Source: Lentibacter sp. (GTDB lineage Bacteria; Pseudomonadota; Alphaproteobacteria; Rhodobacterales; Rhodobacteraceae). Taken from it: DNA of 33,121 bases. The DNA lies in the NCBI GenBank assembly GCA_016744435.1, contig JADGEJ010000005.1, forward strand, positions 77,567 through 110,687, given 5' to 3'. The notes below the pieces were generated by a model. It searched no databases. It was given only the letters and a program-made list of their open reading frames with translations, and had not been told where the DNA came from. Below, in pieces: positions 25,386 through 33,121 of this stretch (its first letter is position 1; the number at the start of each line of letters is the position of its first letter). The translations under genes and the position numbers were made by a program.

Positions 25386-27175
25386 TCGGCGTCCTTCGCC
25401 TTTTTCTTGAAGCTTGAGCGGATGTTTCCAAACACATCAGGCTTGTAGCCATGGCTGCGCATAATCAAGTATTGCTGCGTGAAAGTGATCGTGTTGTTGG
25501 CGATCCAGTAGATCACCAGCCCGCTGGCGAAACCGCCGAGCATGAACATAAACACCCAAGGCATCCAAGCGAAGATCTGTTGTTGAACAGGGTCTGTTGG
25601 CGCCGGGTTGAGCTTTTGCTGGATCCACATTGTGATGCCCAAAAGCAGCGGCAGAATGCCGATGAACACCAGCGCGAGGATGCTGCCAGGCTCGGGCGCG
25701 CCCCACGGGAGCAGGCCATAGAAGTTGTAGATCGTTGAAGTGTCAGGGGCTGACAAGTCTTTGATCCAGCCGATCCAAGGCGCGTGGCGCAGTTCAAGGG
25801 TGACGAAGATCACTTTATAGAGCGAGAAGAACACCGGAATTTGCAAGAGAATCGGCAAGCAACCAGCGGCTGGATTGACCTTCTCTTTCTTGTAGAGCGC
25901 CATCATCTCCTGTTGGACTTTCTGGCGGTCGTCTCCGGCCTTTTCTTTGATGATCTCCATTTGCGGCTGCAGCTCTTTCATCTTCGCCATAGAGGCGTAA
26001 GACTTGTACGCCAGCGGGAACAGGATGAGCTTGATCACGAAAGTCAGGCCGATGATCGCCCAACCCATGTTGCCGATCAGCAAGTTGATGTTGTGCAAGA
26101 GCCAGAACATCGGCTTGGTGATGAAGAAGAATATGCCCCAATCGATACTGTCGATAAACTTTGGAACGCTTTGGTTGTTTTCATAGTTGCGAATGGTTTC
26201 CCATTCTTTGGCACCGGCAAAGAGCCGCGTTGAGGCCGTGGCCGTTTGGCCAGCCGCCAGTGACTGCGTCGCATGTTTGGCCGTCGTTTGGAAGATGTTG
26301 CGGCGGGTGTCGTGGAATGTGCTGAGCTTTGAACCCGCGTCGTTCACGATCAGAGCTGTTTGCCAGTAGTGATCAGTGAAGCCTGTCCAGCCTTCTTTTT
26401 CAAGCGTGTGCTGTTCGTAGTCACTGCTTGGTGAAATGTCATCATAATCGGTTTCTTCATACTCAGTGTCGACGAGGCTGATCGCGCCTTCGTGCAAAAC
26501 AAAGAAATTTTTCATGTCAGACGGCTCGCCATGGCGCGCGATGGTGCCGTAGGGGGCCAGCGTAACCGTGCCTGCACCTGTGTTTTCAACCGTTTGCTTG
26601 ATGGTAAACATCGAGGCGTCATCAAGGCTGATCTCACGGCGGAACGTGAGGCCTGCGCCATTGTCCCATTTGAGCGTGACGGGGCTGCTTGGGGTAAGCG
26701 TTTCGCCGCTTTCAACAGCCCAGATGGTGTTTGGGCCGGGAACTGTGTCGAGTGTCAGGCCCGTGCCCGGCGCCCAGCCAAAGAGAGCATAGTAAGCTTC
26801 GTCTTGGCTGGTGGGCTTGAGCAGCTGAACGATGTCGCTGTCAGCATCGAGCGTCTGGCGGTAGTTTTTGAGCGAGAGTTCATCAATGCGCCCGCCTGCG
26901 AGCGAGAGAGTGCCTGAAAGCGTGTCGGTTTCGATGGCCACGCGGGCGGCGTTTGCTGACGGGTCTGTTGTTGTCGGGGCCGCGGCAAGGGGGGCGGCGC
27001 CCGCCTCGGCGGTTGCCGTTGGCACAGTCACATCTGCAGTCTGGCTGGTGCTGATGCCTTCTGCTGCGAGCTGCTCTGGCGTGGGCTCTGGCGGCGGGAA
27101 GAGAACACTCCATGCCAAAATGACAGCCATGCTGAGCGCGACGGCGAGAATGAGGTTCTTGTTTTGATCTTCCAT
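25382..27175 (-). CDS. yidC: Membrane protein insertase YidC
   Basis: Inserts and folds inner-membrane proteins, alone or with SecYEG. The 597-residue product has an N-terminal anchor (about 6-24, LILAVALSMAVILAW), a Gln/Thr/Ala-rich linker, the periplasmic beta domain of Gram-negative YidC (about 75-330) and the conserved C-terminal five-helix core (about 338-585) with LFPLAYKSYASMAKMKELQP and NPAAGCLPILLQIPVFFSLY. The ATG at 27175 has AGGG in front and gives the normal start MEDQNKN; a start at 27190 adds five residues. Normally rpmH and rnpA precede this gene. Here they are absent from the 240 nt upstream, where an IS3 remnant begins. Confidence 0.97.
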   Translation of the reverse strand: MEDQNKNLILAVALSMAVILAWSVLFPPPEPTPEQLAAEGISTSQTADVTVPTATAEAGAAPLAAAPTTTDPSANAARVAIETDTLSGTLSLAGGRIDELSLKNYRQTLDADSDIVQLLKPTSQDEAYYALFGWAPGTGLTLDTVPGPNTIWAVESGETLTPSSPVTLKWDNGAGLTFRREISLDDASMFTIKQTVENTGAGTVTLAPYGTIARHGEPSDMKNFFVLHEGAISLVDTEYEETDYDDISPSSDYEQHTLEKEGWTGFTDHYWQTALIVNDAGSKLSTFHDTRRNIFQTTAKHATQSLAAGQTATASTRLFAGAKEWETIRNYENNQSVPKFIDSIDWGIFFFITKPMFWLLHNINLLIGNMGWAIIGLTFVIKLILFPLAYKSYASMAKMKELQPQMEIIKEKAGDDRQKVQQEMMALYKKEKVNPAAGCLPILLQIPVFFSLYKVIFVTLELRHAPWIGWIKDLSAPDTSTIYNFYGLLPWGAPEPGSILALVFIGILPLLLGITMWIQQKLNPAPTDPVQQQIFAWMPWVFMFMLGGFASGLVIYWIANNTITFTQQYLIMRSHGYKPDVFGNIRSSFKKKAKDAE

Positions 27176-27414
27176 TGCGAGCCCTGTCACCTTTGCTTTT
27201 GCAAGTGCAGCAGGTTCAACAGAGTGCGGGCCCGAAGGTCAAGCGGTTATTGGGAAACGAGGCAAAAGGCAGCGCATTTAGGGGTATTTTATTGAGAACA
27301 AGGCCTGGATTTGTAAGGAACATGGCTGATGGCGTGTTGTGTTTTGCGGATCACGTGTTTTGGTGATGTCTATAAAGCGTGTTGGTTTTTTTGTGCGGCG
27401 GAGAACGGGAGTTG
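27176..27414. other. Intergenic stretch upstream of yidC with no gene
   Basis: About 240 nt between the yidC start and the IS3 remnant. I see no end of rnpA on the minus strand and no credible frame. It must hold the yidC promoter unless transcription enters through the IS remnant. A TTGACC lies on the minus strand near 27237-27242, with no clear -10 partner. Confidence 0.5.
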
Positions 27415-27746
27415 AATCTGCTCAACCGAAGGGTGAGAGCGCCGAGAACCTCCGGTTTATGGCGATCATTGATAAGCAGTTTCTGGAGGCGCCCTGGTAC
27501 GGGTCGCGCCAAATGGCACGTCATGTGAAGCGCAATACTCATCAATGTGGCCTCCACCGGGTTCGTCGGTTGATGCGCCTCATGCGGTTGATTCCGATTT
27601 ATCAGGAGCCCAACACGAGCAAGAAACATCCGCAGCATAAAATCCGGCCCTATGCCAGTAAAACAGACCAATGAGATTAGCAGCCTAAATGAAACCCTGA
27701 TCCATCTTAACAAGGCTGCAAACTGGTCGAATAACTAGGACCACCT
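27415..27746 (+). mobile_element. IS3-family insertion sequence remnant, internally deleted
   Basis: The plus-strand frame ending at 27674 contains ENLRFMAIIDKQFLEAPWYG, SRQMARHV, HRVRRLMRLMRLIPIYQ and NTSKKHPQHKIRPY, the conserved helix-turn-helix block at the N-terminal end of IS3-family OrfB transposase. It stops where the DDE domain should start. After about ten bases, a second piece (27685-27738; LNETLIHLNKAANWSNN, then TAG) looks like the OrfB C-terminus, followed by the IS-end-like GGACCACCTCT (27738-27748). So the catalytic core is gone and only the two ends of orfB are joined. No orfA or left terminal repeat is recognised. It cannot transpose by itself. Confidence 0.75.
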
Positions 27747-27869
27747 CTCTTGTCAGTAAGCTTTCGAAGGTTTGCTGTTTTATGTCGCCTATGCAATTTG
27801 GTCGCGGAAGCTACATTGTTTCTTCGAGTATCAGTATCCAACCAACACGCTATGAAGGCATTTTTGTTT

Positions 27870-29417
27870 CTAGCCCAATTTCCCACTGATCTTGGGCAGG
27901 GCACCAAGCTTGGCATTGTGTGATTGCAACCATGTGATGGTTTCTTCAAACGGCATTGGCCGAGCAAGGCCGTAACCCTGCACATGCGCGCAACCCAGCT
28001 GGCCGAGCATGGTATGTTCGCCAGCGGTTTCGACGCCTTCAGCGAGAGTTTCAAGCCCTAAGCGTTCGGCCATTGTCTGGATGGCCGAAACCATGCGCTG
28101 CTGCTCTTGGTCTTTGTCCACGCGTGTTATGAAGGAGCGGTCTATTTTGATGCGCTCAATCGCAAACCGTCGGATGGCGGTGATCGAGGCATGCCCTGTG
28201 CCGAAATCATCCAAGTCGATCCTGCAACCCATTTCCGCGAGCTTTGCTAGGTTGCGCGCTGCTGCATCTTCCGGAGAGCCAGCGACGATGGTTTCGAGAA
28301 CTTCGATGGTCAGACGATTAGGCATGAGATCAAACCGATCCAGATCCCAACGGATTTTCTCTGCAAGTTTGGGGTTCCGCAGCTCTTCGGCGGTGAAGTT
28401 GACAGCGACGCAGGGCACGTCGACGCCCGCTTTGTCCCAAGCTTTTATCGCTGTGAGCGCGCTATAGAGGATGACTTCGCCAAGCCGCTCCATTTGCCCT
28501 GATTCTTCAAGGGCAGGTAAGAAATCTGCGGGAGACACGGTGCCGCGTGTGGGGTGGTGCCAGCGAGCGAGGGCTTCAAAGCCCGTCACGCGGCCTGTGT
28601 CGGTTGAAATCTGTGGTTGAAACCAAGGGGATATCTCCCCGTTGTCGAGAGCGGAATGCGCTTCATTTACCAAGGCGGCGCGTCGTACTGTTGTTTCAGC
28701 CATTTCGCGGCAGAATGAGCGGATTGCGGAAGGGGCGTTGCGGGCGGCTTCGCTGAGGGCAATCTCCGTTGCTTTGAACAGGGCGGGGCCGGTATTGGCA
28801 GGGCTTCTTGCGTTTAGGCAAAACCCGATTGCACAGCTGACGAATAGCGTATGTGCGTCAACTGAAACGGGCTCTTCTGCGGCTGACTGGAGTCTCGCCG
28901 CCAGTTGGATGCCGCTCTCAAGCTCGAAATGAGGCACGGGCGCGAGCAAAATAGCGTAACGTGCGCCGCCCATCCAGAACACCTGATCGTGCTCGCGCAG
29001 GGTGGTTTTGAAGCGCTGGCCGATCCGCTCGAGCAGCGTGTTGGTTGCGGTTTGACCATAGCGCTGTGAGAGCGCTTCAAACTCTTCGAGTTGAATGAGA
29101 AACAGCGCAGATTTGCGGTTGTGATTTTCGCAGATATCCAGAGACTTTTGCATCTCGGGCTCAAGAGCGGTTTGCAGTGCAAGGCCTGTCACCGGATCAA
29201 GCCCATGCAGCCGGTCGCCGCGCGCCTCCTTAAGGGTGCCGGACACCAAAAACAGCAGGGGCAGGCCGAGGGCGACACTGACCAAGGCCAACTCGCCAGC
29301 GACCCAAAAAGCGCCAAGCGCCAGAGCGGGCACAAAAGCGAGCATATGTGGGCCGGTGAGCCAACTGCCAAGTTGTTGGCAGAATGCAAATGCAGAACGC
29401 GCATGAGATTTGGCCAT
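27870..29417 (-). CDS. GGDEF/EAL protein, probable cyclic di-GMP phosphodiesterase
   Basis: A 515-residue membrane protein with two N-terminal hydrophobic segments (about 24-61), a GGDEF domain (about 70-240) and an EAL domain (about 250-505). The GGDEF signature is GGARY (150-154) instead of GGDEF or GGEEF, so cyclase activity is probably lost. The EAL domain keeps EALARW (281-286), Asn340, Glu375 in the IEVLET block, DDFGTG (403-408), Lys424 and ETLAEGVET (456-464), so hydrolysis of cyclic di-GMP is likely. The start at 29417 has AGGGGA. It follows ttcA on the same strand after 57 nt. The 130 nt between its end and the IS remnant hold no gene. Confidence 0.92.
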   Translation of the reverse strand: MAKSHARSAFAFCQQLGSWLTGPHMLAFVPALALGAFWVAGELALVSVALGLPLLFLVSGTLKEARGDRLHGLDPVTGLALQTALEPEMQKSLDICENHNRKSALFLIQLEEFEALSQRYGQTATNTLLERIGQRFKTTLREHDQVFWMGGARYAILLAPVPHFELESGIQLAARLQSAAEEPVSVDAHTLFVSCAIGFCLNARSPANTGPALFKATEIALSEAARNAPSAIRSFCREMAETTVRRAALVNEAHSALDNGEISPWFQPQISTDTGRVTGFEALARWHHPTRGTVSPADFLPALEESGQMERLGEVILYSALTAIKAWDKAGVDVPCVAVNFTAEELRNPKLAEKIRWDLDRFDLMPNRLTIEVLETIVAGSPEDAAARNLAKLAEMGCRIDLDDFGTGHASITAIRRFAIERIKIDRSFITRVDKDQEQQRMVSAIQTMAERLGLETLAEGVETAGEHTMLGQLGCAHVQGYGLARPMPFEETITWLQSHNAKLGALPKISGKLG

Positions 29418-29474
29418 GTGATATCCCCTCAGATTATCTTGAGAGGACGCTAAACGGATAGTCTCAATAGGTGA

Positions 29475-30344
29475 TTAACGCAGAACGAGGGGTGCGGGTT
29501 TTTCTGACGGTTCACTGTTGGGGGATATGTTAAGGCCTTGAAAGTTAAATATTTTTGGATCAAGTAAATGGCTTGGGCGCGTATTCATAAGAGCCTTGAA
29601 CATAACTCCACGCCGCCCCGGGCTGTTCTTTTCCCAGCCATCCAAAATCTGCTTAACCTGCTGGCGCTGCAACCCATCTTGGCTTCCGCACAGGTCACAG
29701 GGGATGATCGGATAGGCCATTGCCCGGGAGAATTTTTCGCAATCTTGCTCAGAGACATGGGCGAGAGGGCGATAGAGAAACAAGTCGCCTTCCTCGTTGA
29801 CCAGCTTTGGCGGCATCGTGGCAAGGCGCCCGCCGTGAAACAGGTTCATGAAGAATGTCTCAAGAATGTCGTCACGGTGGTGGCCGAGCACGACAGCTGT
29901 GCAGCCTTCCTCACGCGCGATGCGGTAAAGATTACCACGTCGCAAGCGCGAGCAAAGCGCGCAGAAAGTGCGCCCCTCGGGCACTTTGTCCATCACGATC
30001 GAGTAGGTGTCTTGATACTCGATACGGTGGGGCACCTGCATCCGCTCAAGGAACTCGGGCAACACCGTGGCGGGAAAGCCGGGCTGGCCCTGATCAAGGT
30101 TGCAGGCCAGCAGCTCGACGGGCAGAAGCCCGCGCCATTTTAGCTCGTGGAGCACGGCCAGCAGCGTGTAGCTGTCTTTGCCGCCTGACAGGCAGACGAG
30201 CCACTTGGCGCCGTCTTCGACCATGCCGTATTGCTCTATTGCCTCGCGCGCGTTCTGTATAATGCGCTTGCGAAGTTTCTTGAACTCGGTGGTTTTGGGC
30301 GCGCCGTAGAACAGCGGGTGTATGTCATCAGGCTTGTCTAGCAT
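29475..30344 (-). CDS. ttcA: tRNA 2-thiocytidine synthetase TtcA
   Basis: Makes 2-thiocytidine at position 32 of certain tRNAs, using ATP, a sulfur donor and a [4Fe-4S] cluster. The 289-residue product has the PP-loop SGGKDS (53-58) and the two CxxC pairs C128ALC131 and C216DLC219 that hold the cluster in this family. The open frame continues upstream to 30917, but that part runs antisense to the hydrolase gene and has no TtcA features; ATG 30344 has AAAGG and the expected start [12 protein letters not shown]. It is divergent from the hydrolase at 30471. Confidence 0.95.
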   Translation of the reverse strand: MLDKPDDIHPLFYGAPKTTEFKKLRKRIIQNAREAIEQYGMVEDGAKWLVCLSGGKDSYTLLAVLHELKWRGLLPVELLACNLDQGQPGFPATVLPEFLERMQVPHRIEYQDTYSIVMDKVPEGRTFCALCSRLRRGNLYRIAREEGCTAVVLGHHRDDILETFFMNLFHGGRLATMPPKLVNEEGDLFLYRPLAHVSEQDCEKFSRAMAYPIIPCDLCGSQDGLQRQQVKQILDGWEKNSPGRRGVMFKALMNTRPSHLLDPKIFNFQGLNISPNSEPSEKPAPLVLR

Positions 30345-30470
30345 GAGGCCTTTTCGCACAGCTTTGCGCGCGCGAAAAGGGCCTGTTTTGACGCTTGGGG
30401 TAGGCGATACCTGACTATGCGCATCGATGATCTTCTGCCATGCTGGGAAAAAACCACATGGAGGAAGCTG

Positions 30471-31445
30471 ATGGACTATGTATTTACGGTGCGCCGCCGG
30501 AGCGGCAACGAGTTTGAGCCAGAACCCGGCGCTTCGCATTTTCTGAAGGTGCCAAACAGCGCCAGCATGCCGACGCCAGCGCATAAGATCACCAAGACAG
30601 CTTGGGTGAATGAGGTGATAGAGGCCGCGCGCCACGGGCCGCAAGACGACGGGCCAGTTGGCGATATTCTTATTTATATTCACGGGTTTAACACCCCGAT
30701 GGACGTCATGCTTGAGCGTCAACGCAAAATCCGCACCGAACTTGACAGCTTGGGCTATGAGGGCGTCGTTATCAGCTTTGATTGGCCCTCTGACAACAAA
30801 GCGCTCAACTATCTGGAAGACCGTGTCGATGCCAAGCAAACCGCGTTCCGGCTGGTCACCGAAGGCATCCAAAGCTTCGCGGCACTGCAGCGGCCAGACT
30901 GCCATATCAACCTGCATGTGCTAGCGCATTCGATGGGCGCTTACGTGTTGCGAGAGGCGTTTGACGACGCTGACGACAGGCCCGGTGTGGCCTCGCATAG
31001 CTGGTCTGTTAGCCAGCTGATGGTGATCTCTGGCGATGTTTCAGCGAGTGGCATGGCAGCGGGCAGTTCGAAATCTTCATCGCTCTACCGCCACTGCGTG
31101 CGGCTGACCAACTACTTCAACCCGTTTGATGACGCGCTGTCGCTGTCCAACGTCAAGCGCGTCGGCGTTTCGCCGCGGACAGGGCGCGTGGGCCTGCCCG
31201 AGAACGCGCCGAGCAAGGCTGTCGACATCAACTGTGGCAACTACTACCAAGCTCACGCAGGCGACTTTGCGGGCATCGCGAATGCCTCACATGTTTGGTA
31301 TTTCTACGACAGCCGCTTTTTTGAAGATGTTTACTACACCATTCGCGGCGAGATGGACCGCCACGCCATCCCGGGGCGCGGGCGCGGCGATAAAGGCAAC
31401 CTTGTGCTGCTAGACAGCACCGATCAACCAGCAGTGTTAGGCTAG
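30471..31445 (+). CDS. DUF900-type alpha/beta hydrolase
   Basis: A 324-residue serine hydrolase of the DUF900 type (esterase/lipase-like, COG4782). Visible elements are IYIHGFNTP (69-77, oxyanion region), FDWPSDN (103-109), the nucleophile elbow LAHSMGAY (151-158, Ser154) and a late His (NASHVWYF, His274). There is no signal peptide, so it is probably cytoplasmic. The substrate is unknown. ATG 30471 has GGAGGAAG in front; the frame is also open from 30417 but that start lacks a site. It is divergent from ttcA and convergent with the Rieske unit. Confidence 0.85.
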   Translation: MDYVFTVRRRSGNEFEPEPGASHFLKVPNSASMPTPAHKITKTAWVNEVIEAARHGPQDDGPVGDILIYIHGFNTPMDVMLERQRKIRTELDSLGYEGVVISFDWPSDNKALNYLEDRVDAKQTAFRLVTEGIQSFAALQRPDCHINLHVLAHSMGAYVLREAFDDADDRPGVASHSWSVSQLMVISGDVSASGMAAGSSKSSSLYRHCVRLTNYFNPFDDALSLSNVKRVGVSPRTGRVGLPENAPSKAVDINCGNYYQAHAGDFAGIANASHVWYFYDSRFFEDVYYTIRGEMDRHAIPGRGRGDKGNLVLLDSTDQPAVLG

Positions 31446-31450
31446 TTGTG

Positions 31451-31482
31451 CGTGTTTAGGCTGATGCTTCAGCCTAAACACG
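31451..31482. terminator. Perfect 13-bp inverted repeat between convergent genes
   Basis: Arms 31451-31463 (starting CGTGTTTAGG) and 31470-31482 are perfect complements with a 6-nt loop. The stop of the small minus-strand gene (31474-31476) lies inside the right arm. There is no T tract on either side, so a bidirectional terminator or RNA-stabilising hairpin is likely but a classical rho-independent one is not. Confidence 0.55.
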
Positions 31483-31683
31483 GCCCATGTCTTTGAGGCG
31501 CCTGTGCAGGCCTGAAGCGCGTGGGTCACCGGCTTCTAGCGCAAAGACAAAGGCATGGGTGAGGAAAAAGGCGCTCTCGACGGCTTCGTTTGAGAGCGCC
31601 GAGGCTTCGGCGTAGAGCGCTATCAAGGCTGTGCGGTCATCGCGCGCATGGGCCTCAAGCAGTTTTGCGTCAAGTGCGCTCAC
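31474..31683 (-). CDS. Small conserved protein downstream of the Rieske oxygenase
   Basis: A 69-residue helical protein: starts SALDAKLLEAHARDDRTAL, then LIALYAEASALS, an aromatic/Ala block FFLTHAFVFALEAG and the tail LHRRLKDMGRV. I recall a similar small protein next to this kind of oxygenase in other Rhodobacterales, with no known function. The start is GTG 31683, only 7 nt after the Rieske stop, with GAGG in front, so coupling is likely. A longer frame in the same register reaches 32352, but that part lies inside the Rieske gene and is rejected. The pattern of paired helices resembles a repeat-type or adaptor fold, by impression only. Confidence 0.65.
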   Translation of the reverse strand: MSALDAKLLEAHARDDRTALIALYAEASALSNEAVESAFFLTHAFVFALEAGDPRASGLHRRLKDMGRV

Positions 31684-31690
31684 GCGGGCC

Positions 31691-32839
31691 TCACACTGGC
31701 GCGATTTTTTGGCGATGACTGGTGACTTGGTTGGCAACCCAGTCATGGAAGCAATGCGTTGGCCCGTCCATCGCGGGGGAAAAGCGCCCGCCGTCAAAGA
31801 CTTGGCCGTAGCGGCCCTTTTGCATACCCTCGACCACGAAGATGTCTTCGATGAATACAGTCTTCCACTGAGTGGAATTCTTGGCGCGCAGGGCTTCGTT
31901 AACTTTGGGCTCGGCGTAAAAAATATGCACGTGCTCAAGGGTCTTGTCGACAGCTTTCGGCTCAAGGATGATCGCAAAGGCATGGTCACGCTGCACGCCC
32001 AGCAGAACGTTGGGGTAAACGGTGATGTATTCGCCACCAGTGTCCCATTTGTCAGACAGGTCCGCGAAGTCGGGGAAAGTCTCGCCTTCTTGGCCTGTAA
32101 GTTGGCGGTAGACGAGCGTGCCTTGGCCAGAGTAACGGCCATATTCTTCGATGTTGTAGTGATCCTCCAGCCGCGAGTAGCTGTTGAGGCCGGGGTGAAC
32201 CCAAGGGAGGTGATAGCTCTCACAGTAGTTTTCGACAGCCAGCTTCCAGTTGGTATCAACCTCAAGCTGGAAGGTGCTGTCTTCGCCGCCATGGTGGAGC
32301 GGTACGTCGAACTCTTTCCAGCGGTCCAGAAGCTCGGCATGGACGGTTTCAAAGGGGGCGGCCGTGCCGGAGGCGTTCACAAAGACAACGCCCATCCAGA
32401 TATAGCTTGGCACTTCGAATAGGCCGAGCTCGCTTTTGGGCATGTCTTTGTGGGTGTTCATCCCCGGGCCGCCCACGTGTGGAGTGGCAACCAGAGCGCC
32501 TTTGGTTGAGTAGCACCACGAGTGATAAGGGCAGCGAATTGCGCCTTCGATCTTCTTGGGCTCGCTGACAAGGATCATTCCGCGATGGCGACAGGTATTC
32601 TGAAACACGCGCACATCGCCGTCTTTGTCGCGAATAAGCAGGAGCGGCATGCCGACAAACTCTATCGGGACGGCATCGCCGTTTTCGTGCACCTCTGCAG
32701 TTACGGCAATACCTGACCAGTTGTTGTAGAGCACGGCATCGCGCTCTTCCAGAAACGTGCGCTCGTTAACGTAGTGTTCGTTTGGCAGGCCATTGGCCGT
32801 AGCAACCGGGCGCATGACGCCGGACAGGTCTTTGCTCAT
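31691..32839 (-). CDS. Rieske-type ring-hydroxylating oxygenase, alpha subunit
   Basis: A 382-residue oxygenase alpha subunit. The Rieske [2Fe-2S] ligands are C83-x-H85 (CRHRG) and C103-x2-H106 (CPYHSW). The catalytic mononuclear iron site is in NYCESYHLPWVHPGL, with His210 and His215 and a later Asp. The family includes aromatic dioxygenases and the demethylases of betaine- or carnitine-type compounds (GbcA, CntA). The substrate cannot be decided here. No reductase or beta subunit gene is adjacent, so a separate reductase must supply electrons. The start at 32839 has AGGGAGA. The small gene at 31683 follows in the same unit. Confidence 0.9.
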   Translation of the reverse strand: MSKDLSGVMRPVATANGLPNEHYVNERTFLEERDAVLYNNWSGIAVTAEVHENGDAVPIEFVGMPLLLIRDKDGDVRVFQNTCRHRGMILVSEPKKIEGAIRCPYHSWCYSTKGALVATPHVGGPGMNTHKDMPKSELGLFEVPSYIWMGVVFVNASGTAAPFETVHAELLDRWKEFDVPLHHGGEDSTFQLEVDTNWKLAVENYCESYHLPWVHPGLNSYSRLEDHYNIEEYGRYSGQGTLVYRQLTGQEGETFPDFADLSDKWDTGGEYITVYPNVLLGVQRDHAFAIILEPKAVDKTLEHVHIFYAEPKVNEALRAKNSTQWKTVFIEDIFVVEGMQKGRYGQVFDGGRFSPAMDGPTHCFHDWVANQVTSHRQKIAPV

Positions 32840-33012
32840 CTGCGTGTCTCCCTGCGGGTGTGAGTTGTGACTGTCAAAAGCGTAGAGTAGAATCAGCGCG
32901 TCACTTTCCTCACTGCGACAGGAGTTTTCTCAAGGCGACGTTTTTGGCAGAAAAGCCAGCCACTAGCTGGAGGCCCGCAACCAGAATTATCATGGTCTCC
33001 CGCCCTCGACGC

Positions 33013-33114
33013 TTTGCATTAAAATGCAAACGCCGATGTTGGGCATGGCCGGGTGGCGCTGTGTCAGCAAAGCTGACACAGCGCCACCCGGCGGGGCGAC
33101 TTGGCGAAGCCAAG
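33013..33114. repeat. Cluster of three strong hairpins at the right edge
   Basis: Three palindromes stand in a row. TTTGCATT/AATGCAAA (33013-33030) has 8-bp arms. The central one has 21-bp perfect arms (33048-33068 and 33072-33092, starting GCCGGGTGGC) around only AAA. CTTGGC/GCCAAG (33100-33114) has 6-bp arms and a GAA loop. A weaker CCAGC/GCTGG lies near 32959-32973. None is followed by a T tract, and no gene is obvious from 32856 to the edge. This fits a repetitive extragenic or mobile palindromic element better than a terminator. The element may continue past the window. Confidence 0.6.
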
Positions 33115-33121
33115 GCGCAAA

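Noticed and set aside
29430-29470. TTGAGA/TCTCAA repeat between ttcA and the phosphodiesterase gene
   Set aside because: Six-base arms with a long loop are expected by chance, and no T tract or operator context supports it.
30345-30917. N-terminal extension of ttcA
   Set aside because: It runs antisense through the hydrolase gene and has no similarity to TtcA. ATG 30344 has a good ribosome binding site.
31684-32352. Upstream extension of the small gene after the Rieske oxygenase
   Set aside because: This part is out of frame inside the conserved Rieske gene, so the GTG at 31683 was preferred.
1-33121. CRISPR arrays, tRNA or rRNA genes, prophage
   Set aside because: No regularly spaced direct repeats, no tRNA T-loop pattern with matching stems, and no phage structural genes were seen by eye.

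Overview
The window looks like chromosomal DNA from an alphaproteobacterium of the Rhodobacterales (Roseobacter group). This is inferred from recognisable protein families (a 106-residue DUF6280-like protein, the EF-P sequence, the yidC-MOSC-engB-argB order, the Rieske oxygenase and its small partner), from moderately high GC, and from the many genes that abut or overlap. It carries mostly housekeeping and accessory metabolic genes. No prophage, CRISPR array, tRNA, rRNA or complete mobile element was seen.

Layout. 1-3100: the end of an unrecognised gene, cobQ (cobalamin), a DUF6280-like gene divergent from efp, and a gene-poor stretch that ends in an orphan rho-independent terminator. 3100-9570: ygfZ, a TIGR04283-type glycosyltransferase that overlaps an MsbA-like ABC exporter tail to tail by 149 nt, a class V aminotransferase, a DUF6194-like gene with dtd, and a PPK2 polyphosphate kinase. 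9600-14320: a DUF1007/NicO metal-transport pair, a small membrane protein, a HisC-like aminotransferase, a 58-residue protein with a Tat-type signal, a crotonase and two small membrane-protein genes. 14490-18600: valS, a 330-nt empty stretch, a composite gene remnant and an Lrp/AsnC regulator. 18600-21100: a fold-III PLP decarboxylase and a DUF2235 hydrolase. 21100-27175: a long minus-strand cluster yidC-MOSC-engB-argB-sterol desaturase-Fe-S protein-SixA phosphatase, with several ATGA or TAATG junctions that suggest translational coupling. 27180-33121: an IS3-family remnant where rnpA would normally lie, a GGDEF/EAL phosphodiesterase with a degenerate GGDEF site, ttcA, an alpha/beta hydrolase, a small gene, a Rieske oxygenase and a cluster of strong inverted repeats at the right edge.

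No convincing new multi-gene system was found. The best leads are the palindrome cluster at 33013-33114, the orphan terminator with a possible small RNA at about 2935-3095, the HD/SnoaL composite remnant at 17913-18099, the internally deleted IS3 element upstream of yidC, and the tiny Tat-signal protein at 12594-12770. Start sites were chosen from ribosome binding sites and family N-termini, and several are shorter than the longest possible reading frame. All family names come from recognition by eye, without a database search.
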